NCBI GenBank assembly: GCA_009746045.1
Contig: RPFO01000016.1
Location: 1,140,104 to 1,202,103, forward strand
DNA from: Mesostigma viride
Lineage: Eukaryota; Streptophyta; Mesostigmatophyceae; Mesostigmatales; Mesostigmataceae
Length of the DNA: 62,000 nucleotides
Direction of reading: 5' to 3'
The notes under the pieces were generated by a model. That model was given only the letters and a program-made list of their open reading frames with translations. It was not told the DNA's origin and made no database searches. Below, in pieces: positions 48,286 through 59,455 of this stretch. The position numbers were made by a program, and so were the translations under genes. Each line of letters starts with the position of its first letter. Positions within the stretch are counted from its first letter, which is position 1.

Positions 48286-49824
48286 CCCTTGGTACTGCCC
48301 TTGATTGCGCGCCTTCATGATTCGCAGACCAAGGGTCTGCTTCTGTGGTTTTGCGCTCACCCTCGCGTCGTTCACTGGCTCCGGGGTGCTCTTCCGGCTC
48401 AGGTCCGGCTGGCCGCCGAGGGCCACGACGAACGCATCCAGTCGGCCTTGGCGCAGCTGGTCCCAGGCCCCGACCTCCCGCCACATGCTATTCGCATTGC
48501 CTCCCTGCCTGCACGGATGGGTGGCTGTGGTCTGACTCGTGCCGCCCGGCTGGCCCCAGCAGCATTTTTGGGCTCCGTCGCTCAGTCGTGGGCGGAAAGC
48601 TGCCGGCTCCTGCCCCTTTTGGCAACGGCAGCGCCTGACCTCCTGGACCCCAGCAACCCTTTGCCCTTCGTCACTGCCATCCAGGAGGCCTATGCTGAGA
48701 TCCAGCAGGCCAGTTCTCCCGTCCGTGCCGCTCAGGCGGTACAGCGCCACCTCCCTCGCGGCACTCCCTCGGTCGCCTCCGTTCAATCTCCCGCCGCATT
48801 CCCTGCTCGCGTCATCGATAAACACCAGAAAACCTACGCGGGTATTCTGCACACGGCTGATTGGATTGCTCTTTTCGCGGACCTCAACGCCCAGGGACGT
48901 GCGTGGCTGTTCTCGCTTTCCTTGCGGAGTGTGGGCTCGGCGTACCTTCGTGCTCTTCCCATGGCCCCCCCATTCGCCTTGGCTCCCAGCCACTACTCGG
49001 TGGCGCTCCGGCACCAGCTATTTGCCCCGCAGCCTCTTGTTCCGGCCGGGCGGCCTTGTGGTAGCTGTGGGCAGCCGCTGGATCCCACGGGGACTCACTA
49101 CCTTTCCTGCATGGGGGGCCAACAGAATCAGAATTGGTATTTGTATTTGCACACTGTCCTCCTGACGGTGGTGCTCGCCATGATTCGGTCGGTTTTCCCC
49201 CACGCGAACATCCGGTCCGAGGATGCGGATGGCGCTGCCTTCTATTCCCCCAACCACCGGCCTGACATCGTGGTGCTGGACTTTGAGGGGGGTGGCCGGC
49301 ATCTGCTTATCGACGTTTCGGTGGCGCGGCCCTTGGCTCTTAGCCACGTGGCTGGGGCCTCCCTCACGGCAGGTTACACGGCGGACCGGGCGGAGCGGGC
49401 CAAGCTCCTGGCCTACGGCGACGTCGGGCACCATCGTGTGGTGCCCTTTGTCCTGGAGGAGTTTGGGGCCATGGGGCCCCTGACCTCCGCCTTCTTCAAG
49501 GAGTGTTGCCGGCTCCGGGAGGACCGGCTGGACCTGGAGGGCCAGCGGGCCTCATGGTCGGCGCGGACCTGGACGTCATATTGGCGTCAGCGCTTGTCGG
49601 TGGCGCTGACTCGGGCCATGGCTGACATCATGCTCCGCCGTACGCGGGCTGATTTTGCGGTGCAGCAGGGCTATTAAAGGTTCCTCCCGTTAGGAGTTTC
49701 CATTGGTCTTATCGTAGTATAGAGATTTGACATGGCTCTGTATAGAGGTTTATAGCTGGGCGTTTGCTTTGGTTTGAGTGATTTCACTCTGCTGTAAGTA
49801 ATTATATTATTAATATTATATATT
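48286..49824 (+). pseudogene. LINE C-terminus with restriction-like endonuclease (copy A1)
   Basis: After a 5' truncation at an AT-rich site, an open frame runs to the stop at 49675-49677. It has the post-RT phrase LPARMGGCGLTRAARLAPAA, a CGSCGQPLDPTGTHYLSC zinc knuckle and RPDIVVLDFEGGG...LLIDVSVARP, the RPD...D pattern of the R2/R4-type restriction-like endonuclease, which nicks target DNA for priming. The palm domain (YADD) is missing. The 3' untranslated part has a CCTCCCGTTAGGAG hairpin and ends in an AT-repeat tail. Confidence 0.8.
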
Positions 49825-50007
49825 GCTGCGTGTAGTTTTGTGATGTATAGTTAGTTGTACCTTGTGCCGCTGGCGTGATCCTTGGATGTCTGTGTCAGAT
49901 TACTATTAATTTCTTCAGGGTTATTCTCCCAGTTATCGGGTTTTTCCTTATGTTGCATGCCTATCTCACCTCCGTAATCTATCATTCTCAATGAATATAT
50001 ATATATT
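49825..50007 (+). mobile_element. 3' end of LINE subfamily B, plus strand
   Basis: TGCTGCGTGTAGTTTTGTGA to TCATTCTCAATGAATATATA is the inverse of 52276-52455, the 3' region following the subfamily B coding fragment. Copy A1 sits directly upstream with its AT tail. Confidence 0.75.
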
Positions 50008-50925
50008 AATAATATAATTACTTACAGCAGAGTGAAATCACTCAAACCAAAGCAAACGCCCAGCTATAAACCTCTATACAGAGCCATGTCAAATCTCTAT
50101 ACTACGATAAGACCAATGGAAACTCCTAACGGGAGGAACCTAATAGCCCTGCTGCACCGCAAAATCAGCCCGCGTACGGCGGAGCATAATATATATATTA
50201 AAAATATAATTACTTACAGCAGAGTGAAATCACTCAAACCAAAGCAAACGCCCAGCTATAAACCTATAATATACAGAGCCATGTCAAAGCTCTATATACT
50301 ACGATAAGACCAATGGAAACGCCTAACGGGAGGAACCTAATAGCCCTGCTGCACCGCAAAATCAGCCCGCGTACGGCGGAGCATGATGTCAGCCATGGCC
50401 CGAGTCAGCGCCACCGACAAGCGCTGACGCCAATATGACGTCCAGGTCCGCGCCGACCATGGGGCCCGCTGGCCCTCCAGGTCCAGCCGGTCCTCCCGGA
50501 GCCGACAACACTCCTTGAAGAAGGCGGAGGTCAGGGGCCCCATGGCCCCAAACTCCTCCAGGACAAAGGGCACCACACGATGGTGCCCGACGTCGCCGTA
50601 GGCCAGGAGCTTGGCCCGCTCCGCCCGGTCCGCCGTGTAACCTGCCGTGAGGGAGGCCCCAGCCACGTGGCTAAGAGCCAAGGGCCGCGCCACCGAAACG
50701 TCAATAAGCAGATGCCGGCCACCCCCCTCAAAGTCCAGCACCACGATGTCAGGCCGGTGGTTGGGGGAATAGAATATATATTAAAAATATAATTACTTAC
50801 AGCAGAGTGAAATCACTCAAACCAAAGCAAACGCCCAGCTATAAACCTATATACAGAGCCATGTCAAAGCTCTATACTACGATAAGACCAATGGAAACGC
50901 CTAACGGGAGGAACCTAATAGAATA
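50008..50925 (-). mobile_element. Chain of three 5'-truncated LINE copies (A2, A3, A4)
   Basis: A2 (50008-50187) has the 3' region plus the last ~50 coding bases. A3 (50188-50772) adds 408 coding bases (50337-50744) including IDVSVARP. A4 (50773-50925) has only the 3' region. Each truncated 5' end touches the (TA)n 3' tail of the next copy. All are near-identical to copy A1. Confidence 0.85.
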
Positions 50926-51061
50926 TATATATATGGCTGATTTCGATAGTACCGGCTACGCCCCCTTCTAGAGAAGGTTTCAGCCGTGTTCAGCCCGTCT
51001 CACGGTGCGAGACTGAACAAGTCTCGCGTGCAGACACGTGTGTAGTACTCCTACACACAGA

Positions 51062-51316
51062 TCTCGAGTGATTTATCTAGTACCAAATCCGAAAGGCTTG
51101 CATCACTCCCCGGACAGGAGAAATTTTGCGGATGACTGTAGGTGTAAGTTGGCGATGCCATGGTAACCGGAGACGTCCGTCCTATTGTCAGCAAAATTTG
51201 GTGCGAGAGGTCCCCAGTTCGATTCAGGTCGGATTCATTTGTAGATCGCGTTTTCCGCGTTTTCCGCGGCCCGGCACTGAACGCAAAGGTTTTCACCTTT
51301 GCGGAGTGTCTGATCA
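51062..51316 (+). mobile_element. ~255-bp SINE-like repeat
   Basis: It is nearly identical to the inverse of 58862-59120. It contains AGTTCGATTCAGGTCGG (51219 on; AGTTCGATTCCGG in the other copy), one mismatch from an RNA polymerase III B box. It ends at TCTGATCAG next to (AT)n. No clear A box. Confidence 0.5.
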
Positions 51317-52270
51317 GAATATATATATGTGTGTGTTTATGGCATGCATGGTGCATGACATTGTATATACGTATGTATGGCATGGTGGTGGCTGCCTGCA
51401 TGTCTCGAGAGCTTTAGATAGATAGGATTTTACATCTCATATGATGATGGATGACATTGTATGTATGGTATGGTGGTCGGCGGCCGCCTGCATATGTGCT
51501 CAATTATATGGCATGGTGCATGACAGTGTATGGCGTGCCGGTGGTTGCCTGCATGCATGTCTCAAGAGCTTTAGATAGATAGGATTTTACATCTCATATG
51601 ATGATGCATGACATTGTATGTATGGCATGGTGGTGGCTGCCTGCATATGTCATTTATGTATGGCATGGTGCATGACAGCTAGTGTATGGCACTATGCCGG
51701 TGGTTGCCTGCATGCATGTCTCAAGAACTGTAGATAGATAGGATTTTACATCTCATATGATGATGCATGACGTTGTATGTATGGCATGGTCAGGTGGCTG
51801 CCTGCATATGTGTTTATGGCATGGTGCATGACAGTGTATGGCATGGTGGTTGCCTGCTGCAATGATGCATGTAGTCAAGAACTTTAGATAGATCCACCTG
51901 GGATTTTACATCTCTGATATGATGATGCATGTTCATGGCATGGGTGGTGATGCTACTTGCATTTGTTTATTGCCATGTTGGTTTTGGCCTTTTGGGCTTC
52001 TGGGTGGAGGAACTGGACCTTCTTGCCGTATGACTTAGCAATTAATTAATGGTTGTCATAATCAAGGAATAATAAAGAATTAGGTCAATTAGCATTAATA
52101 AAATAATGGTTCATCGTGGTGGCTGCCTGCAATTGTGTTTAGTAGGGCATGGTGCAGCATGACATCGTATGCATGGAATAAAGATTAGTTCAATTATACA
52201 AATGGGTGAGTATATATTGTCCATCTTCCCAGTAAAAGTCCTAAATTTAGGACCAAGTGGAATTAAAATA
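51317..52270. repeat. Degenerate ~150-bp tandem repeats
   Basis: Blocks of GTATGGCATGGTGGTGGCTG CCTGCAT, TTTAGATAGATAGGATTTTA and CATCTCATATGATGATG recur about five times to 51930. One block also lies at 48225-48286, left of the LINE cluster, so the cluster at 48287-51316 appears to interrupt this array. Confidence 0.8.
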
Positions 52271-53837
52271 TATATATATTCATTGAGAATGATAGATTAC
52301 GGAGGTGAGATAGGCATGCAACACAAGGAAAAACCCGATAACTGGGAGAATAACCCTGAAGAAATTAATAGTAATCTGACACAGACATCCAAGGATCACG
52401 CCAGCGGCACAAGGTACAACTAACTAGACATCACAAAACTACACGCAGCAACAGCGCTGCCGGCCCACCATGCAGGCCTGGAAGGGATCTAGACCGCATG
52501 GGTCGCGACAAAGTCGGCCCGGGTGCGGCGGAATAACACATCAGCCACGGTGCGAGTGAGGGCGAGTGACAGGCGCTGCCGCCAATACGAGGACCACGTG
52601 CGGGCCGACCACGGGGCGGTCTGACCCTCGAGGTCGAGGCGGTCTTCACGGCGCTGGCAGCACTCGTGGAAAAACTCCGCTGTCTTGGGGCCCATGGCCC
52701 CGAACTCCTCAAGGACAAAGGGGATGACCCGGTGGGGCCCCACATTGCCGTAGGAGGCAAACTTGTCGCGCAGCCTCAGCCACAGTGGCAGCAGCGCCGG
52801 CATCCACAGCCGCCCGGAGGATGTGGCGACCGGAAAGCGGCCGAGCCACGGAGACATCGATGAGCAGGTGGCAACCCTGCCCGTCGTAGTCAAGCACGGT
52901 AATGTCGGGGCGGTGGTTGGGTGAGTAGAGGGCGGCCCCATCCGCGTCCTCGCACTTGATGGTGGAGTGGGGAAAGACCGACCGAACCATGGCACACACC
53001 ACCCGGAGGAGAGCGGTATGGAGATAGAGGAACCAGTTCTGGTTCTGCTGGCCACCCATGCACGCGATGTAGTGCGTCCCAGTAGTATCCAGAGCAAGCC
53101 CGCAGCTGCCGCAGGACGCACCCGCCGTGATGAGAGGTTGCGGGGCAAAGAGCTGGTGGCGGAGAGCGATGGCGTAAAGGGCCGGAACCAGCGTGAACAA
53201 AGGGCTCATGGGGAGGGCGCGCAGGAATGCGGACCCCACGCTCCCCTCAAGGGAAACGGAGTGAAGCCAAGCCTTCCCCTGATCGTTCAAGCTCGCGTGC
53301 AGACCCATCCAGTCGGCACAGTGTAGTATACCCGCGTAGGTCTTTTGTTGTTTTTCATGAACGCAGGCAGGGAAGACACTAGGACTGACGACAGTAGACA
53401 CGCCGGGCGTGCCCCGGGGCAGGCGACGGTGGACGGCCTGAGCGGGGCGGACGAGGTCGCAAGCCTGCTGGATCCCGAGGTAAGAATCCTGCACAGCCTG
53501 CACAAAGGGGAAGGGGGATGGGGTGACCAAGTCGGGAATGGCGCTGACGGCGCTGGGGACCAACCGGCGGATCTCCGCCCAGGCTTGAGCAACAGAGCCA
53601 AGGAAGGCGGCGGGGGCGAGGCGGGCGGCGCGGGTGAGCCCACACCCGCCCATGCGGCAGGGGAGGGTGGCCAAGCGCATGGAGTGAGCTGGCAGGCTAG
53701 GGCCGGGGAGGAGCACCTGCAAGGCGGCCTGAATGCGCTCGTCATGGCCTTCCGCGGCAAGCCGCACCAAGTGGGGGGGAGCGCCACGGAGCCAGTGAAC
53801 CACCCGCGGGTGGGCGCAAAACCACAGGAGGAGCCCA
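52271..53837 (-). pseudogene. LINE C-terminus, subfamily B (copy B2)
   Basis: Minus-strand frames 52709-53803 and 52489-53148 overlap, with a frame break near 52750. They carry LPCRMGGCGLTRAARLAPAA, CGSCGLALDTTGTHYIAC and RPDITVLDYDGQGCHLLIDV, aligned along the whole of copy A1 but clearly diverged. The 3' region ends at ATTCATTGAG and AT repeats near 52276. The 5' end is truncated at 53837 beside the tail of copy A5. Confidence 0.8.
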
Positions 53838-54153
53838 ATATATATATTAAAAATATAATTACTTACAGCAGAGTGAAATCACTCAAACCAAAGCAAACGC
53901 CCAGCTATAAACCTCTATACAGAGCCATGTCAAATCTCTATACTACGATAAGACCAATGGAAACTCCTAACGGGAGGAACCTAATAGCCCTGCTGCACCG
54001 CAAAATCAGCCCGCGTACGGCGGAGCATGATGTCAGCCATGGCCCGAGTCAGCGCCACCGACAAGCGCTGACGCCAATATGACGTCCAGGTCCGCGCCGA
54101 CCATGGGGCCCGCTGGCCCTCCAGGTCCAGCCGGTCCTCCCGGAGCCGGCAAC
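53838..54153 (-). mobile_element. 5'-truncated LINE copy A5
   Basis: The 3' region and last ~165 coding bases of subfamily A (to CGGCTCCGGGAGG), nearly identical to A1-A3. Its (TA)n tail abuts copy B2, and (TA)n also borders the 5' side (54155-54164). Confidence 0.85.
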
Positions 54154-54164
54154 CCAATATATAT

Positions 54165-55555
54165 ATGCAAACACTAAAATTTGACCCTGGCATTCGTGCC
54201 CATGACAGATAACACACTTTTTTAGTTTCTATCAAAAACCTGGGGTCAAATAATTACATTAAGTGCATGAATGGGCCCTGCCACCTGCCAGACCTCAAAG
54301 CGCGAATTTGGCCAAAATGTGGGTTTTAGGACCATTAGGACCAATTAGTGTCAACGCATGACCATGCTATCCACACGGTCCCTTGAGCATCTTACAAGCG
54401 CTAGGGGACCCTACGAGGCCTTGGGATGGCGGGGCAGCGTATAACAAGGCCATACCCTGCTGTGGCTGCCTCTATATATACGCGTGCTTAATAACGGTGT
54501 CACAGATGGTGCAGGTGATGCAATATACGGTTGCATGGTTGCTGAGGTTGCCCGGCTTGAACATGGCCCACCCCTTGCGGTAAACTTTCTCTAAGCATAT
54601 GCCAAACCTTCTTTGACATCACGGACATGCTGGCCACCACCCAGCGATGAAAAAACAATGCATTTGCATTGCAACTAACACATGAATGCAGCCAAATCAA
54701 GTTACAAAACAACGGTGTGCTAACATGCAACGCTTTGTGAGCGAATTCAGGGTGCATGTAACACGTAAACCATACTGTATATACTGTCTGAGAACACCCT
54801 GAACGACTGCAGGCCATAGGACCATGGTTTATAACTAACACATGAGTAAAACTGCTCTTACGCATGTGTGTTTTAGCTGCAGCGGATGACGAAGATAGAG
54901 ACGTAAAAAATTGTATGACGTAAACCAACTATGTGTGACAGTTATGTGCACAGAGAGCGTCCCCTCTTTTTAGGCATAGCTGGCTGACTCAAAACACCAC
55001 GACAGCGTTGCCAGTTACACTCATGATCTAGGACAACCCGGCACGTACCTGCTACTTACGTCGCCTCATTCCAGATGGTTGCAAAAAAGTCGCTGAAATC
55101 CGCAGCGAGGTCAGCTTTCCGAGAGCTGAGCGCACCAAAGCTGGCCAACCGGTTCGACAATGATATAAACCACGCTTGTGCTGCGTTCTAGGTCCAAGAA
55201 ATACCGAAAGTGAAGACCTATAAGGTGCGCTCGCTGCCCAGCCTGAACGTCCCTAAAACATGGTCGACAATGGAAATCGGGCAAGAATATCACGGCCCAG
55301 GCGCTCCCATGTCAAATACTCCGTTTCTAAACTCCAGACTATAATAAAAATCGTCCACAAAAATTTCCTGGCTTGATTCGCACCACCATTGCTAATACAC
55401 TAACATGTTTGTGCCAAAATCGACCCTCCGCGAGCAGGCGATCTGCGACCCATTTGTGTTGTGCCGCTGTGCTACAGCGCTACACATAAAAACTTGCGCA
55501 GAAAATATTCACATGATTCATGACAAGTGACAACCATGATGATTGTCCTCAGAAC
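54165..55555. other. Intergenic, no gene recognised
   Basis: Moderately AT-rich unique sequence. Short minus-strand frames (54500-54928) show no motifs. Confidence 0.55.
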
Positions 55556-56012
55556 ATGAGTACTACTCGAGTACTACTCGACCGATACTAAATATATCCG
55601 GCCCTCGGCCACTATAGATTCTCTGTTGCCCTTGGGCGGCGTGGGACACAACAACAACAACTACTACTACTACTCGACCATCTCAGGTTCATGAGTACTA
55701 CTCGTGTACTACTCGAGTATCTGATACTTTAACGAGTACGAGTACCGAGTACTACTCGGGCTCAGAAAAAGAAGGAGAGTACGAGTAACGAGTACTTACT
55801 CGGGCTAAAAAAAGTCGGCGAGTACGAGTAACGAGTAGTGACTCGAGCTCAAATAAGTAGGCGAGTACGAGTAACGAGTACTTACTCGGGCTAAAAAAAG
55901 TCGGCGAGTACGAGTAACGAGTAGTACTCGGGCTCCAAAAAAATGGCGAGTACCGAGTAGTTAGTAGTACTCACTACTCGGTACTCGCCTTTTTTACTCG
56001 TGGACTTAGTAC
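55556..56012. repeat. GAGTACTC-type palindromic minisatellite
   Basis: Units of about 42-47 bp with core GCGAGTACGAGTAACGAGTA and ACTCGGGCT, four to five copies at 55735-55960. They are flanked by GAGTACTACTCG palindromes at 55558-55582 and 55694-55720 and an inverted ACTACTCGGTACTCGCC at 55972-55989. Confidence 0.85.
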
Positions 56013-56014
56013 TC

Positions 56015-56695
56015 GTGGACCCAACCCTAGAGGCCATCACCGCCCACACCGAGGCCCTGGCCACACAGGTCCCAAAGCTAGCGGAGCAGACGGCCACGGC
56101 ATTGCCTCCCAGCCACCCCGGCAGGATGCTGGTGACCTCCCGCCACTCTCCTAGATGCGGACCTGCTGCGGTCAGCGACCGCCTCCACCACCGAAGCCAT
56201 CGCCACGAAGCTCCAAGAGCTGGAGGACCACCGCCAGGCCCAGCAACGGTCCTCACCGATCGCGCTCGCCGCGAGTGCCGAGTGGTGCTACGTCGCTTCC
56301 CCCAGAAGCCAGGCGAGACGTCAACCTCCCTTGCTGACGAGCTCAAGAACCAGCTCAGTTACCCTCATGGGCCTGGTAGGTGAGGTAGAACTGCGTGGGT
56401 GCCACCGCCTTCCCCACTCACGGGACAAGGCGGCTCCCCCACCAGTCCTGCTCACCTTCCTCTCCCCTGAGGATAAGCAGCGGTTCCTCTCTCGTCGCAA
56501 GCGGTTGCACGACCTCACCTGGACGCTGGATGACGACCTTACCCGGCCCGCTCAGCAACAGCAGCGACGCGACCTACAGGTGGCCGGAATACCTCCGCCA
56601 TAAGCAGGACCCGGCCAGAAGCCCAAGGTGTACTGGAGGGGCGGGGACCTGCATGATGATCAACCACAAGATGTGGACGCCCCCAGCGGGCTAGA
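56015..56695 (+). pseudogene. L1-type ORF1, frameshifted
   Basis: The N-terminal part reads DPTLEAITAHTEALATQVPK LAEQ, consistent with a coiled coil. The middle is broken by frameshifts. FLSPEDKQRFLSRRKRLHDL and DDLTRPAQQQQRRD mark the C-terminal domain. Compared with 23097-23516 it carries extra frameshifts. Confidence 0.65.
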
Positions 56696-57110
56696 ATAGC
56701 AATAGCCCTAGCTTGTAACCATTGGAGTCACTGCCGCTAAGGCAGCCATGCCTAGAATGTTTGCCTAGCTGTGCCAACACACCTAGTCACGTGCCGCCAA
56801 CGCACGGTACACAACCAGCCATAGCCTTAGCCTAGTCCTAGTACAGCCATGCTACGCCCTGGCTATGTTCAGATTACTTGCCCACGCTATACTTGTTATG
56901 CTACGCTTACATGGGTCTTATTGCACCCACAGTTTGCCGAATCGTTAGCGTGTCCGTTTCGCTAGCGCGCCCGAATGCAGCTGTGGCATGCCTTTGGCAT
57001 GAAGGAGACTGGGGGTCTCTGCCCTTTCTCCTGTAGTGCACACACAGGGATTAACAGCACTTCGGTGCTCCGTGACTCCCCAACGGCCGGGAGCACGAGT
57101 TTAATTAATA
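56015..57110 (+). mobile_element. ORF1-only L1-like element (longer copy)
   Basis: A ~1.1-kb element of the same family as 22727-23517: ORF1 remnant (about 56015-56695), a ~380-bp 3' region, the terminal hairpin GTGCTCCGTGACTCCCCAAC GGCCGGGAGCAC and a short TTAATTAA tail. No reverse transcriptase is present. The 5' boundary is not certain. Confidence 0.75.
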
Positions 57111-57111
57111 C

Positions 57112-57455
57112 GCCCGCCCCTGTGGGCAAGCCCCCTCCCCCCAAGCGGAAGGGGCGCTTTGCTGAGTAGAATAGGTAGGGTTTTCTAGATTAGATTAGCT
57201 TAGAGTTAGATTAGTTCGGTTTCGCGGCTTTGTCCCCCCTCCATCCACCCACGGGAATATGTGCTACATGATCTCCCAACGGAGTCATGTTATAATTTAA
57301 TTTAATTTTTTAATGGATGGAGGTGGGCGAAGCCGCGAAACCGAACTAATCTAACTCTAAGCTAATCTAATCTAGAAAGCCCTAACTACTCTACCCATGC
57401 ATCAAAGCGCCCCTTCAACTTGACTAATTAAGGGGGGGGGGCTTGCCCACAGGGG
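57112..57455. mobile_element. MITE with ~140-bp inverted arms
   Basis: GCCCCTGTGGGCAAGCCCCC through CTAGATTAGATTAGCTTAGA to CCTCCATCCACC (57115-57252) is mirrored from 57313 to 57455. The ~60-bp loop contains GTGCTACATGATCTCCCAAC GGAG, a LINE 3' hairpin. A half copy is at 19860-20030. Confidence 0.8.
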
Positions 57456-57490
57456 CTGGCGTGTGAGCCTGGACAATCGTCTTCCAACTC

Positions 57491-58735
57491 TTAAGTAAGT
57501 ACTTGCGTGTCATGCGCAAAGGCATGCCATGCACGCGGAGTACTATGCTAATCTCATTAGAAAAATAATTACACAAAAGTACAAATATCGTCTGCATCAT
57601 TCCCCAACCATTAAGCACTAGATGGGGATGTAATCCTCATCCGAGCTGTCCTCTACTGTAATGGCAGACGAGGCGGTAGTGTAGCGGCCATCCTCAGGGC
57701 CAATAACCTCCACCTGCGGACTTCTACCCTGGCTAGCAACGGGCCGCGGGGCCCGTGGGGAGAAATCAGGAGCATACCCCTCAGGAAGGTGCTTATCGCA
57801 GATGGCAGCCCATTTCTCCTTGTCAATCATGCGGGCGCGGAGTACGGATAGTCCCAGATCAGCCCTGCATCTTCAAGCAGTTGTGTCACATAGGTCCGGG
57901 TCGCGCCGCGGGCCGGTGCCGGGCGCGCGCAAGTAATTCGCCAGTGGGTTGCGATGGGACAAGGGGACCCTGCCATAGGAGGAGGTGTCTACCTGGTTGG
58001 CCCGTCTTAAGCCCCCCGGCAGGGCCCACATCGGTATTCATGCCTGGTCTGTGCGGGCAATCTTGATGGCCGGCAAAGAGGAGGCGGCGGTGTCGGATGG
58101 TATGGGTGACAAGGGGGAGCTCGCAGTAGAGCTCGGCCCGGGTGCAGCCTTCTTGGTAGCGGACGCCGAGGATATGACGGAGCATTCTAGTGACGTTGCC
58201 GTCAAGCTGCTGGCTCAGCGCCTGGTCCAGGGTCCACGCCTCGCAGCCGTAAAGGAGGATGCTGAGGACAAGGGCCTTGAACACAATGCGCTTGCGTCGC
58301 TCACTCAGGTAGCGGCAGGTCCAGAACCTGTCGAGGCGGCGGAGGGCCGCCCAGGCCTGGCCAATGGGGGTGTTGATGTCGTCGGCCGTGGAGGGAAGCC
58401 AGCTGCAAGGAGCTTGAAGCGAGTCACCGGGGGGACGGGGCTGCCGTCCAGCAAGAGGAGGGTGGGTGGGGCTATCCCAGCAGGGAAGCCGATGACCATG
58501 ACCTCCGTTTTCCTGCTGATCATAAGCCCCAGTACCGCCCGCGCTTCAGTGATAGGCTCTGTCTAGCCAGCTCGTTGGGCTGACTCCGGAGTTTCCACGA
58601 GCGTCGTGTCATCAGCGTAGATTAGATCGCTCAGGCGGTAGGGTGGGTCAACCCCGCCGTAGCTGCATGGCGTACTCCATGACCTCGATCCCCGGCGGGC
58701 GCCCCTCCGGCCACCCGGCCGGCCACAACAATTGA
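57491..58735 (-). pseudogene. RTE-like LINE fragment with YADD palm motif
   Basis: Minus strand. LSDLIYADDTTLV with the catalytic YADD at 58608-58619 is followed by KTEVMVIGFPAG (58490-58523), then LVLSILLYGCEAWTL and RMLRHILGVRYQE (57886-58284). An acidic tail ends EDSSDEDYIPI at 57618, then the 3' region GCATGACACGCAAGTACTTA. At least two frameshifts. It aligns with the split + strand copy at 20660-24220. N-terminal endonuclease and fingers are missing. Confidence 0.8.
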
Positions 58736-58861
58736 TTCAATCCTGAAAACGAGAAACGAGAAAAATACGCCTCGAGCCAATAGTAGAAAAGTCACCTGGC
58801 CCCCATAAAGGCATGTACAAAATCAGGGTTCCCCTGGCCCTGATATATGGCGGCGCAAGTA

Positions 58862-59120
58862 CTTTCTGATCAGACACTCCGCAAAGGTGAAAACCTTTGC
58901 GTTCAGTGCCAGGCCGCGGAAAACGCGGAAAACGCGATCTGCAAATGAATCCGACCGGAATCGAACTGGGGACCTCTCGCACCAATTTTGCTGACTATAG
59001 GACGGACGTCTCCGGTTACCATGGCATCGCCAACTTACACCTACAGTCATCCGCAAAAGTTCTCCTGTCCGGGGAGTGATGCAAGCCTTTCGGATTTGGT
59101 ACTAGATAAATCACTCGAGA
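58862..59120 (-). mobile_element. SINE-like repeat, inverted copy
   Basis: Inverse of 51062-51316 with few differences. Both copies begin near ACTAGATAAATCACTCGAGA and end at the GATCAGACACTCCGCAAAGG side. Confidence 0.5.
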
Positions 59121-59257
59121 TCTGTGTACTTGTTTACTAAATTTAAATAATCCACGATGCTTCACCGTACTGGAGCATATTATGGTACAAAGCAGCGTGC
59201 CCTACGAAGCAGCGTGCCCAGATATATCATGCAACTCTGTGCGCACATTGTGGGATT

Positions 59258-59455
59258 TCTGGTCTGCGCTGGTTGTCTCCTTGATACACACCCCAGAAAA
59301 CGTAATTATGCAAGATATGGAGACATGATAATGGAGACAACTTAGTATGTGCGTAACGGTGCCAGTCAGGGCCGTGGCATGAGTACTAAAACTATGGAGG
59401 CGTGATAATGGAGATGTAACTTTATAGTATCAAGGAGACAACCAGTATGTGCGTG
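59258..59455. mobile_element. Two SINE-like 3' cores, opposite orientation
   Basis: TCTGGTCTGCGCTGGTTGTC TCCTTGATAC at 59258-59287 (+) and TATCAAGGAGACAACCAG at 59428-59445 (-). Confidence 0.55.
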
